A DNA stretch of 7,848 nucleotides from Silvanigrellales bacterium. GTDB taxonomy: Bacteria; Bdellovibrionota_B; Oligoflexia; Silvanigrellales; Silvanigrellaceae. Position numbers and translations under genes: made by a program. Shown here in pieces: positions 1 through 6,633 of this stretch. Every line of letters begins with the position of its first letter. Within the stretch, counting starts at the first letter, position 1. The notes below the pieces were generated by a model. It was not told the DNA's origin, searched no databases, and saw only the letters and a program-made list of their open reading frames with translations. The stretch is from contig JANQPW010000493.1 of NCBI GenBank assembly GCA_028285285.1, positions 1 through 7,848 on the forward strand, written 5' to 3'.

Positions 1-968
1 GAAATCGATCCCTCCAAATACCCCTGATCGGACACTTTCCATGTGGTCATGGGGCGGTATCGACCATCACGAGCTGCATAGGCATGGCATCCCGCCTCAA
101 CAGCCCGCCAGTCGTTGCCCGTTGCAATCACAACGGGGTCAATCCCATTCATCGTTCCCTTGTTGTGAGTGGCTGCGCGGTACGGATCTAGCCAAGCAAA
201 CTCCCAGGCGCTCTCAATCCGCCGCGCTGTTTCCTCACCCGAAAATCCCGCTATCTCCAAAGCCTCAAAGGAAACTTTGGTGTTGACCGTGGTGATGCGC
301 CGATCGCAAAGATTGGTGAGGATGCGCAGACCCACCTCACAGGGAAACAACCCCCGGAGATGATCTCCCACTTTTTCGGCAACAGTGTTGACAATGTTTG
401 CTCCCATAGCCTCGCGGGTGTCCACATGAATGTGGAGCACCCAATGCCCTGGCTTCGGCAATGATCGCAGCTCCATGCCAATGACTCCTCCACCCCGACC
501 GATCAAACTGGGGTGGCATGAACTCGCGATGTCCATGACCTGCCCTTCCACCTTCACGAAGGCGCTCTCCAGGGCAAACTGAGGATCGGTGAAAATTTGG
601 ATCTGACAGGTGGCCACTGTTTGGGTGGGTTCGGCGTAAAACCCGCCCATTGAGCGGGCCATTTTGGCTCCATGGCTTGCCGCTGCAACAACACTGCTTT
701 CTTCCACCGCCATGGGCACCAGAACTTCTTGATCGTTCACAATCACATTGGTTGCCACTCCCAAGGGCAGGGAAAAGCAACCCACGCAGTTCTCAATGAA
801 CGCATCGGCCTGGCTCACGGAAAGGTTTCCCGTTGCCAAAAAATGCGGACGCTCGTCGGCACTCAGCGCTCCCCGCTCAATGAGTTCATTGACCCGATCC
901 TCACCCGTGAGTTTTGCAAAACCTGGAATCCGGCTCGACAACTGTGACGTTCGCTCTTTCACATTCAC
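1..968 (-). CDS. mvaA: Class II hydroxymethylglutaryl-CoA reductase, partial (C-terminus beyond window)
   Basis: Catalyses interconversion of HMG-CoA and mevalonate with a nicotinamide cofactor, in the cytoplasm; in an operon with an IPP isomerase the biosynthetic direction is likely. I translated 322 codons from a GTG at 968 to the window edge; the family is about 430 residues, so roughly 100 C-terminal residues, including the catalytic His, are missing. Visible class II hallmarks: IENCVGCFSLPLG around residues 58-70 with catalytic Glu59; VEESSVVAAAS at 88-98; the cofactor motif EAMGANIVN at 186-194 (family form DAMGANxxN, so Asp is replaced by Glu); LTNLCDRR at 217-224; DPYRAATHNKGTMNG at 261-275 with catalytic Lys270; and ATGNDWRAVEAG at 282-293 with catalytic Asp286. 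The GTG overlaps the fni stop (GTGA), indicating translational coupling. A second in-frame GTG at 962 has GAGG five bases upstream and is an equally possible start. Identification is by remembered similarity to the Pseudomonas mevalonii enzyme. Confidence 0.96.
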   Translation of the reverse strand, partial: MNVKERTSQLSSRIPGFAKLTGEDRVNELIERGALSADERPHFLATGNLSVSQADAFIENCVGCFSLPLGVATNVIVNDQEVLVPMAVEESSVVAAASHGAKMARSMGGFYAEPTQTVATCQIQIFTDPQFALESAFVKVEGQVMDIASSCHPSLIGRGGGVIGMELRSLPKPGHWVLHIHVDTREAMGANIVNTVAEKVGDHLRGLFPCEVGLRILTNLCDRRITTVNTKVSFEALEIAGFSGEETARRIESAWEFAWLDPYRAATHNKGTMNGIDPVVIATGNDWRAVEAGCHAYAARDGRYRPMTTWKVSDQGYLEGSI

Positions 969-2047
969 CTCATGTTTTCAGTGGAAAGGGGCCGCACCCT
1001 GGCAGCCAAATGGGTCAAGTCTAGGCAACCACTCGCAAACATTGCAATGCGCAGCCCTCTGTCAAAGAACTCAAGTTCTCCCTGCAAAGACTGCAGTGCT
1101 GCTTCTCGATCTTCGGGGTGGGTCATGACGGCCCGAAACAGCGGAAGGCCCACTCCAGCCATGTGCGCGCCCCGTGCCACCGCCTTAGCAACCTGCAAAC
1201 CATCGCGGATTCCCCCTGTGGCAATCAATTCGGGCTTTGTCTCAAGTGTTCCCACCACAGCAGCAGCATCCAACAACGATTGGCGCGTGGTCCATCCCCA
1301 GTTGCGAAACAGCTCACCCAGTCGGGCTTCGAGACTGTTTCCGCGCATGCCTTCGATGGCGCTCCAACTCGTTCCCGAACGCCCTCCCACATCCACGGCA
1401 ACGGCCCCTGCCTCAGCAAGTCGCCGCACCGTCTCTCCTGTCATTCCTGATCCCACCTCTTTCACAACAACGGGCACTGGAAGTTCAGCGCAAGCTCTTT
1501 CCAGGTGAGTCAAGAGACCATGAAAGCGAGTTTCACCTTCAGGTTGAATGCATTCTTGAAGGGCGTTGAGGTGAAACGCAAAGGCATCGAGCTGCAACTC
1601 GTCAACCAGGCGTTTCACATCGCTGTGCTTCACGCCATAGTTGAAACTCGCCAGGCCCAGATTTCCAATCACAAAGGCCTGAGGGGCAACCTTCTTCACA
1701 TCGAAGAGCGGCCGAAACTCGCTTCGTGCGAGCATCATCTTCTGCGAGCCAAGCCCCATGGGAATTCCCCATTCTTGAGCCGCCAAAGCCAAGACTTCGT
1801 TGATGAACTGCCCTTTTTCAACACCGCCCGTCATGCCTGTGATGAGAAGCGGCCTTTTGAAGGCGTGCCCCAAGAACTTCTGGCTGGTGTTCACATCATC
1901 CAAGCCAAAGGGGGGCGCCGCTTCGGGAAGGAGCCGATCTGCGGCAAAATTTTCCCCCGTGGATTCTACGTCTCGGGAGAGGCACAAATCGATGTGATCA
2001 TTCTTTCGCTGGACCATTTTTTCAGGAGTGTCAGGAGTTTCCGCCAT
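965..2047 (-). CDS. fni: Type 2 isopentenyl-diphosphate delta-isomerase (FMN-dependent)
   Basis: Interconverts isopentenyl and dimethylallyl diphosphate using reduced FMN and Mg2+, in the cytoplasm, and so supplies both building blocks at the end of the mevalonate pathway. The 360-residue product is slightly longer than the usual 330-350. Family motifs in order: QRKNDHI at 13-19; ITGMTGGV at 69-76; GLGSQKMML at 98-106; GNLG at 128-131; the active-site HLNALQE at 159-165 (usual form HLNPLQE, with the Gln and the Mg-binding Glu kept); KEVGSGM at 196-202; DVGGRSGTSW at 219-228 (a variant of DVSGRGGT); ATGGIRDG at 276-283; and GVGLP at 298-302, the last ones forming the FMN phosphate site of the TIM barrel. 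I chose ATG 2047, with AGAGGA 12 bases upstream. A TTG at 2071 would add eight residues but has no ribosome-binding site. First gene of a leftward operon; its TGA overlaps the mvaA start. Confidence 0.96.
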   Translation of the reverse strand: MAETPDTPEKMVQRKNDHIDLCLSRDVESTGENFAADRLLPEAAPPFGLDDVNTSQKFLGHAFKRPLLITGMTGGVEKGQFINEVLALAAQEWGIPMGLGSQKMMLARSEFRPLFDVKKVAPQAFVIGNLGLASFNYGVKHSDVKRLVDELQLDAFAFHLNALQECIQPEGETRFHGLLTHLERACAELPVPVVVKEVGSGMTGETVRRLAEAGAVAVDVGGRSGTSWSAIEGMRGNSLEARLGELFRNWGWTTRQSLLDAAAVVGTLETKPELIATGGIRDGLQVAKAVARGAHMAGVGLPLFRAVMTHPEDREAALQSLQGELEFFDRGLRIAMFASGCLDLTHLAARVRPLSTENMR

Positions 2048-2229
2048 TTTCAGCCAAATTCCTCTATCCAAGTGTGTTCAATTCGCTCGTCAGCACAAGG
2101 TAGCACCCTTCAAAGGAACTAAACACAAATACCCATCTTGTCACCATGCAATTCGGAACTCTGTGATTTTTCAGCAACGAGGTTATGATAAATTCGTTGA
2201 CCCAACCTGCCACAAGGGGAAATTCTGCA
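2048..2229. promoter_or_regulatory. Divergent intergenic region between fni and the first lipoprotein gene
   Basis: This 182-bp gap must contain the promoters for the leftward mevalonate operon and the rightward lipoprotein gene. On the plus strand a promoter is visible at 2161-2189 (listed separately). On the minus strand I see only AT-richer sequence and no convincing -35/-10 pair for fni. No riboswitch or operator palindrome stands out. Confidence 0.5.
2161..2189 (+). promoter_or_regulatory. Candidate sigma70-type promoter of the lipoprotein gene at 2230
   Basis: TATGAT at 2184-2189 differs from the -10 consensus at one base. CTGTGA at 2161-2166 lies exactly 17 bp upstream as a poor (3 of 6) -35. 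Transcription would begin near 2196, downstream of an in-frame ATG at 2185. That supports the ATG at 2230, which has AGGGGA 9-10 bases upstream, as the true start. Confidence 0.45.
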
Positions 2230-3831
2230 ATGAAGAACGGATACTGTCCATATTCAAGCCTCCTCACCTCGCCAAAAATCAAGCATCTTGCGGGTTGCCG
2301 AAGCCTTCGTTTCCCAGCTCGCGCTTTGGCTTTGCTCGTGAGCAGTGCACTTTTCGTGAGCTCCTGTGGCACAGAGCGGAAAAAACTCAAATCGAACACA
2401 AACGTGTCCAAGAGCGAGTCTGTCATTGCCAAAATCAGCCGAGCAGAGGGAATTGAGAAACGGGTTTTGCTGGTGACGGCTCACAATCAGAGTCAATTTG
2501 GCCAGAACACGTCGCAGCCCCTCCCCCAGCAAACAGCTAGAGCCTCGTATTTCGGCATGCCAGCTTCTTCCACTGGGCCCATCGATCGCGACAATCTGAG
2601 CGCTCAAGTCAAACTCATTGCCCGAAAAATTCGGGAACTGGCCGACGCAACCCCACCGACAGATGCCTTCGATTGGTTGGTGCTCTCGGCACACGTCATT
2701 GTGGGCCAAGTTTCCGACGACCCCAACATCCGCGATTTGAGTCTCCGCACTGTGCTCGTTGAGCTCATCGAAACGTACAATAGCGGTTTCACGGCCAGCC
2801 TTTCCGATGGCGGCACCATTTCTGTTCCGCCACTTGCAAAAAGCGAACGTGTGAGCCTTGGGGATCTTGACGAGCGCCAAGCACAGTACATCAATGGATT
2901 CCGATTCCGCCGTGACTTTGGCTCCGACTTTTTCCTCGCCGGCCCCGAAGAGGGAGCCACAGGAGAAAAGGGTGCAAAGGACACTCCTCAACTTCTTGTG
3001 GTGTGGTGTCCGGCAGGAAACCTGATCTGCCTGGAGCACTTCCGAAAAACGACAAAAACTCCGGTGCACTTCCTGGCCACACACACCCTTGAGGGAGCTT
3101 TGGAATCCGTCCAGTTTTACCCCGTTGTGAAAGATCTCTCTTGGAATGGCCAAGCACTGGAGAACACCATTGTGCTCGCGGTGTCGGGCAATGCCGGTCA
3201 TTCTCCGGAGACTTTTCGGCCAGGCTGGCTGCAGTTTCCTGAATATGCCGCACTCCGCGGGCTCGTGAGAAACATTTTTGATCAAACACTGCGCAAGTTT
3301 TTTGGGGGCGTGGAAGCCGAAAACCGAATGGCCGAGCCCGGTTTTTTCCGGAACCATGTGAAGGAACTCACTGCTGCGGAGGGAAGCGCTCGGAACATTT
3401 CCCTTGTTGAAGGGGAGGCGAGTCTGATCTTGCCCCACTTTTGGGACTCCCAGAACTTTTGGGAAGTCCTCGAGTCTCCCCTTGCCCCTCGAGCCCGCGA
3501 ACAACTTCTTGTGAGCCAACCAGAGCTGGGTCGCAGCTACAAAAACTTCGATGTTCCCTTTTCTCTGCTCATTGCCGACGATGTGCGCTCCATTGAGATC
3601 TACCAAGACGCTGCTCCAGGTGCCCTTGTAGATGGCACCGCCTGGGAACTTGTGATGAAGCGACAGGTGGACCCCACCCGCAGAAAAAGGGAGAAATTCA
3701 CTCACCCCTTCACCCGTCAAGGGGCTCTCGCAGGGGAACACCGAGCCAGCAAAATTGTTGTTCGCGACATCGATGGCCGCATCCTTTCCTCGCAAGTGGT
3801 GCGCTTCCAGGTGCGCGGCATCGCAGACTAG
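2230..3831 (+). CDS. Predicted lipoprotein of unknown function, 533 residues
   Basis: I do not recognise a family. The N-terminus is a lipoprotein signal peptide: a long, positively charged n-region of about 30 residues, a hydrophobic stretch ALALLVSSALFV and a lipobox V-S-S-C with the modified Cys at residue 46. The residue after it is Gly rather than Asp, so outer-membrane sorting is expected if the E. coli Lol rule applies. The mature part (about 490 residues) is soluble and has no other membrane segment. It carries a Ser/Asn/Gln-rich linker (about 50-110), a region with Cys260 and Cys267 (WCPAG..LIC), and a C-terminal beta-like end (VVRDIDGRILSSQVVRF, about 509-525) that looks like an immunoglobulin-type or beta-sandwich edge. 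The start at 2230 is preferred over ATG 2185, which lies inside the likely promoter and would have only 2 bases between GAGG and the ATG. It contains no TTA, CTA or TCA codon over almost its full length. A second lipoprotein gene follows 88 bp downstream. Confidence 0.85.
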   Translation: MKNGYCPYSSLLTSPKIKHLAGCRSLRFPARALALLVSSALFVSSCGTERKKLKSNTNVSKSESVIAKISRAEGIEKRVLLVTAHNQSQFGQNTSQPLPQQTARASYFGMPASSTGPIDRDNLSAQVKLIARKIRELADATPPTDAFDWLVLSAHVIVGQVSDDPNIRDLSLRTVLVELIETYNSGFTASLSDGGTISVPPLAKSERVSLGDLDERQAQYINGFRFRRDFGSDFFLAGPEEGATGEKGAKDTPQLLVVWCPAGNLICLEHFRKTTKTPVHFLATHTLEGALESVQFYPVVKDLSWNGQALENTIVLAVSGNAGHSPETFRPGWLQFPEYAALRGLVRNIFDQTLRKFFGGVEAENRMAEPGFFRNHVKELTAAEGSARNISLVEGEASLILPHFWDSQNFWEVLESPLAPRAREQLLVSQPELGRSYKNFDVPFSLLIADDVRSIEIYQDAAPGALVDGTAWELVMKRQVDPTRRKREKFTHPFTRQGALAGEHRASKIVVRDIDGRILSSQVVRFQVRGIAD

Positions 3832-3845
3832 CCGAGCGCTTTTTT
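3813..3845 (+). terminator. Candidate intrinsic terminator overlapping the stop of the first lipoprotein gene
   Basis: GCGCGGC (3813-3819) can pair with GCC-GA-GCGC (3831-3839), leaving a two-base bulge and an 11-base loop, and it is followed directly by six T (3840-3845). The stop codon lies at the loop/stem boundary. The bulge and large loop make it weak, so it may attenuate rather than end transcription into the next gene. Confidence 0.4.
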
Positions 3846-3877
3846 GACCAACCCGAAGCTCTGGATCGCTTTTTGCA

Positions 3878-3893
3878 TCACTCTGCCGAGTGA
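3878..3893. other. Small perfect hairpin between the two lipoprotein genes
   Basis: TCACTC-TGCC-GAGTGA forms a perfect 6-bp stem with a 4-base loop, 26 bases before the next start codon. No T tract follows, so it is not a terminator. It could be an mRNA structure near the next ribosome-binding site, or a chance palindrome. Confidence 0.3.
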
Positions 3894-3919
3894 ATGCGGC
3901 GACTCTGGAGCTCTGAACT

Positions 3920-5026
3920 ATGTCCTCATTTCAGTTGGTTTTCACTTTCTCTTCTGTGCTCGGCACCCTCACATTGTTGATTTCGTGTGCAGCATCACCC
4001 AGCAGCCCGCACTTTGAAGAAACAAACCTAGGGCAAGAGCTCATTCCTTCCGTTGAAAACGAGGAGATCGTCGCCAACTCCCCGAACTACCAGATCGAGA
4101 ATTTTGACACTTTGGTGGAGAGATTTCTCTTGATCAAAGAAAGAGAACGGCACATTGCCTGGGGCAAAACCGCAGAAGATGCGATTGCCGTCGCTTCTCA
4201 GTTGAAAAAACTGTCGGGCTCCGAAGAGCCGCTTGCGTTCCTCAGCGAAAAGAAAGTCGACGTGACAGCCTACCTCTCCGATAATTTTCTCGAGCTGCAG
4301 TGGGGACAGCCCAAATTTGCCAATTGCTGGAATCTTGTGCTGCACGAGACCAACCTCGAGGCAGGGCTCGGGATAAGCAGCTCTAGCCTTTTCCGGCATT
4401 GGATGGAATCTTCGTTGGCTGCTCCACTCGCGGCTAAAGACCTGCGAAATGGAGATGTGTTGATTTACCGAGAATATGACAAAAACGCAGACTGGGTGCG
4501 GGAGCTTCACGGCGCCATCTGGCTCGACGATGGGCTGGTGTGGAGCAAGAACGGTGAAGAAGGAACATACCAACTCTCCGAAAAGGAACTTGTCGATAAA
4601 CTCTACCTGGGTGGCGAACCCAAACACTGCGCTGAAATTGACAGCTCGAAGGAGGGTTGCAGCAAATGGATTGAGGCCCGACGGATCCGCTCACAAGATT
4701 GGGAAGTTCACGATCCCGAACTGAAACGCCTGATCACCACGGTGCGCAGCTTCGAAAAGAAACACTACGGAACCCTGATCCAACTCTTGCAGCATGAACA
4801 CAACGAGCTCGAGTCAAGGAAGCCATTTCCTGCGCTCAACAACAGCCAGACTGTCAGAGAGCTGAACCAATGGTTTGTCAATGCCACGGCCTCTGCTGAA
4901 TCTCACAGGCTCCTCGACCTCGAGATAGCCGCTGGTGCGCTCTGGAGCATCGACTCCGTGAGTTTCTACGAAGACTTTGTGGCAAATGGCCTCTGGACAG
5001 TTCAGGACCCTGTCAAGCCTGACTGA
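3920..5026 (+). CDS. Lipoprotein with candidate papain-fold (NlpC/P60-like) domain
   Basis: Predicted envelope lipoprotein of 368 residues, possibly a peptidoglycan-directed peptidase or amidase; the function is inferred. Signal peptide at 1-22, lipobox L-I-S-C with Cys23 followed by Ala-Ala (outer-membrane type). A charged helical stretch spans about 60-110. The core, about 130-235, has the layout of papain-fold hydrolases: FANCWNLVLHETN with candidate nucleophile Cys136 at the start of a helix; LRNGDVLIYRE (175-185), like the GDLVxF strand of NlpC/P60 and CHAP proteins; ELHGAIWLDDGLVWSKNG (195-212) with candidate His197 and a possible third polar residue at Lys210/Asn211. The C-terminal 130 residues are helical and unrecognised, with two further Cys at 237 and 247. 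ATG 3920 has GGAG nine bases upstream. Overall identity to any NlpC/P60 protein is probably low; the call rests on motif spacing. Confidence 0.85.
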   Translation: MSSFQLVFTFSSVLGTLTLLISCAASPSSPHFEETNLGQELIPSVENEEIVANSPNYQIENFDTLVERFLLIKERERHIAWGKTAEDAIAVASQLKKLSGSEEPLAFLSEKKVDVTAYLSDNFLELQWGQPKFANCWNLVLHETNLEAGLGISSSSLFRHWMESSLAAPLAAKDLRNGDVLIYREYDKNADWVRELHGAIWLDDGLVWSKNGEEGTYQLSEKELVDKLYLGGEPKHCAEIDSSKEGCSKWIEARRIRSQDWEVHDPELKRLITTVRSFEKKHYGTLIQLLQHEHNELESRKPFPALNNSQTVRELNQWFVNATASAESHRLLDLEIAAGALWSIDSVSFYEDFVANGLWTVQDPVKPD

Positions 5027-5266
5027 TTTGCCAACTCCACAAGCGGAGGGTCTCACTTGCCAAATCTTGGTAACACACTCTTTTCACAAAACATTCAAGT
5101 CACTTCACAAACAACCGATAAGGGGAGAGACACAGGGAGTGATGTGAAATTTGACTGCCTGGTCAACTTTTTATCGAAGTTGCCCTCATGATTGAGTAAA
5201 CTGTGGGTAACGAAGAGAAACAGAGAGGGAGGACGCGCTTTGGGAGACAGTCGGGATGTCAACAGT
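5027..5266 (+). promoter_or_regulatory. Intergenic region upstream of the coupled unknown pair
   Basis: This 240-bp gap holds no convincing gene. It contains a direct repeat TTGCCAA (5028-5034 and 5057-5063), a direct repeat TTCACAAA (5083-5090 and 5104-5111, 21 bp apart, two helical turns) and the inverted repeat TTGAC-N6-GTCAA (5151-5166). These may be regulator sites for the genes downstream. No intrinsic terminator for the upstream lipoprotein gene is visible, and I see no confident -35/-10 pair; TTGACT at 5151 would serve as a -35 but lacks a good partner. Confidence 0.4.
5151..5166. promoter_or_regulatory. Candidate operator: inverted repeat TTGAC-N6-GTCAA
   Basis: Perfect 5-bp arms around a 6-bp spacer, spanning 16 bp, about 100 bp upstream of the likely start at 5267. 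One arm doubles as a -35-like TTGACT, the arrangement expected if a dimeric regulator blocks RNA polymerase. Short enough to be chance. Confidence 0.3.
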
Positions 5267-5878
5267 ATGAGCACCACAGTTCTCGCAGACGACATCAATC
5301 CAGAGCATTTTTTCCGCGAGAAGGTGATGGACGCGCAGTCTCGCCAAAACTTGAAGCTTCCCGACAACGTGGAATTCTATCTCGTGACTCTGCTCTGTGA
5401 CTATGTCAAAGCTAAGGAAGACCCTACCGAACACGCAGACTGCCTGGCCCTCACCCTCAAAAAAGCGCTCGAAGGCTCCTATGGCGAGAAGGTCCTCCTT
5501 TTTAAGCACATTGGCGACACCGCCCTCTACTTCTCTGGCTTTTTCAAAGACTCATTGAACCGCAAGTGCTACGACCTCAGTTACTATGCCATGATGGGTG
5601 AAAGCGCCTACCAACAGCTCGCAGCCCTTATGTCTTCTCAGTCGACCTATGGACGCACCATGTCTGAAATGTACGGCGAGCTCTCAGGGCATTTCTCTCC
5701 TGCCGTGGAAGTGCTGATGGACGTGAGCGAGCAAACCACCGGCCAAGACCAAAGCTCGGGAATTGACCTGCTCAATGTGTATTCCCATTGGCTGGCCACA
5801 GAAAGCGACAAACTGGGTCGCGACCTGCTAGAAGAGGGTGTGATCCCGGTTCCTGTCAAAAAAGGCTCCTACCAATGA
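5267..5878 (+). CDS. Conserved-looking cytoplasmic protein of unknown function, 203 residues
   Basis: No recognised family. No signal peptide, no membrane segment; predicted mostly alpha-helical. Distinctive segments: LPDNVEFYLVTLLCDYV (31-47), FKHIGDTALYFSGFFKDSLN (79-98), which is rich in aromatics, YYAMMGESAYQQLAALM (106-122) and a C-terminal LLEEGVIPVPVKKGSYQ. Start is uncertain. ATG 5267 has only GGGA ten bases upstream. An in-frame TTG at 5240 has a near-ideal GGGAGGA six bases upstream and would add nine residues; a TTG at 5192 is less likely. Its stop overlaps the next start as ATGA, so the two proteins are translationally coupled and probably act together. It avoids TTA/CTA/TCA codons through most of its length like its neighbours, which supports it being a real resident gene. 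Confidence 0.85.
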   Translation: MSTTVLADDINPEHFFREKVMDAQSRQNLKLPDNVEFYLVTLLCDYVKAKEDPTEHADCLALTLKKALEGSYGEKVLLFKHIGDTALYFSGFFKDSLNRKCYDLSYYAMMGESAYQQLAALMSSQSTYGRTMSEMYGELSGHFSPAVEVLMDVSEQTTGQDQSSGIDLLNVYSHWLATESDKLGRDLLEEGVIPVPVKKGSYQ

Positions 5879-6591
5879 ACACTGCAGAAGCCGGGCAGCC
5901 GCCACTTCTGCAAGAAATACTGGCCGATCTCAACCTGTTTTTTTCCCATTTTTACGCGCAGTCTTCTCGAGACATCCCCTGCCCTTCTGGCTTTGTGATG
6001 CACCCCGAGAGCTCACTGGGAAGTGGTGGCCAGGTGCTTTTTCAAGAACAAGAAGACGGAGTTGACTTGGGGCTGCGCTTTGGCTGCCATTTGGTCGATG
6101 CCTTTTTGCAAGGGCAAATTGGAGATCATGAACTGGGAGTTGTGGCAGAAGAGGTGTCTCATTTTCGCCTGATCGCCGAGGCCGCAGAACGGGAAAGCAC
6201 CCTATCACCCCTCGATCTCGAAGTTTGGGGAGAGATCGACCGCTTCATCACACTTCTCGTTTGGCCGAGTTGGTCGAAGCTAGCCGCCCAAACAGCCGTG
6301 AGTGCAGAACGCTCCGTGGGCCCGCTGTGCGAAACTCTCTTTTCGGAACGAGGCTTTGACAGGGTGAATGCCAGCGATCTCCACCTCTATTTCAAGGCGG
6401 AGAGTTTGGCCCTGAAGCACATTCAACGGGCCTTTCCCAACGGCTGGAGCGACAACTCCACTCCGGCGTTTCACGACCTTCAGCAGGCCCGTCGCTACTT
6501 CTCGGGGGTGCAACAGCTGCTCGCCGTTCGAGGGGTATCGGCCCGGTTGATCTTAGAAGGGTCTGGTCAAGAAGATGCTTGGGCAGCCTAG
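5875..6591 (+). CDS. Unknown cytoplasmic protein coupled to the preceding gene, 238 residues
   Basis: No recognised family. No signal peptide or clear membrane span; a helical protein is suggested. Visible segments: LLQEILADLNLFFSHFYAQ (11-29), a helix; IPCPSGFVMHPESSLGSGGQ (34-53), a Gly/Pro loop; FGCHLVDAFLQGQIGDHELGVV (69-90); EEVSHFRLIAEAAERE (92-107), with a single Glu-x-x-His (93-96), too little to claim a metal site; and RFITLLVWPSWSKLAAQT (123-140), moderately hydrophobic. The start at 5875 overlaps the previous stop (ATGA); the same frame stays open 29 codons further up inside the preceding gene, but without a sensible start. The coupling predicts a stoichiometric partner of the upstream protein. 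It ends 32 bp before the convergent small gene. Confidence 0.85.
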   Translation: MNTAEAGQPPLLQEILADLNLFFSHFYAQSSRDIPCPSGFVMHPESSLGSGGQVLFQEQEDGVDLGLRFGCHLVDAFLQGQIGDHELGVVAEEVSHFRLIAEAAERESTLSPLDLEVWGEIDRFITLLVWPSWSKLAAQTAVSAERSVGPLCETLFSERGFDRVNASDLHLYFKAESLALKHIQRAFPNGWSDNSTPAFHDLQQARRYFSGVQQLLAVRGVSARLILEGSGQEDAWAA

Positions 6592-6620
6592 GGGCAAGGC
6601 GAAACAGGGGCACAAAGCTT

Positions 6621-6633
6621 CCTCTAGCAGAGG
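6621..6633. terminator. Weak hairpin between convergent genes
   Basis: CCTCT-AGC-AGAGG is a perfect 5-bp stem with a 3-base loop that overlaps the stop codon of the small minus-strand gene. It lies 30 bp past the end of the plus-strand pair. T tracts on either side are short, so a bidirectional terminator role is only possible. Confidence 0.25.

Noticed and set aside
1505..2122. 205-codon plus-strand frame across fni
   Set aside because: In-register shadow of fni, whose family motifs are complete on the minus strand.
2185..2229. Upstream ATG adding 15 residues to the first lipoprotein
   Set aside because: It overlaps the likely -10 TATGAT and would lie before the transcription start; GAGG is only two bases from it.
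2254..3795. 513-codon open frame on the minus strand opposite the first lipoprotein gene
   Set aside because: In exact codon register with the sense gene and explained by its lack of TTA/CTA/TCA codons. The sense frame has a lipobox signal peptide, ribosome-binding site and promoter; the antisense product looks like no protein family.
3878..3893. Hairpin TCACTC-TGCC-GAGTGA as a terminator
   Set aside because: No T tract follows on either strand, so an intrinsic terminator is unlikely.
5057..5191. 44-codon TTG-started frame with GGAGGG six bases upstream, ending just before a TTG
   Set aside because: It uses TCA three times and TTA once, codons the real genes here avoid, has a non-ATG start and shows no recognisable feature.
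6092..6165. Single Glu-x-x-His in the 238-residue protein as a ferritin-like metal site
   Set aside because: Only one such motif is present where a di-iron site needs two; too little to support the claim.
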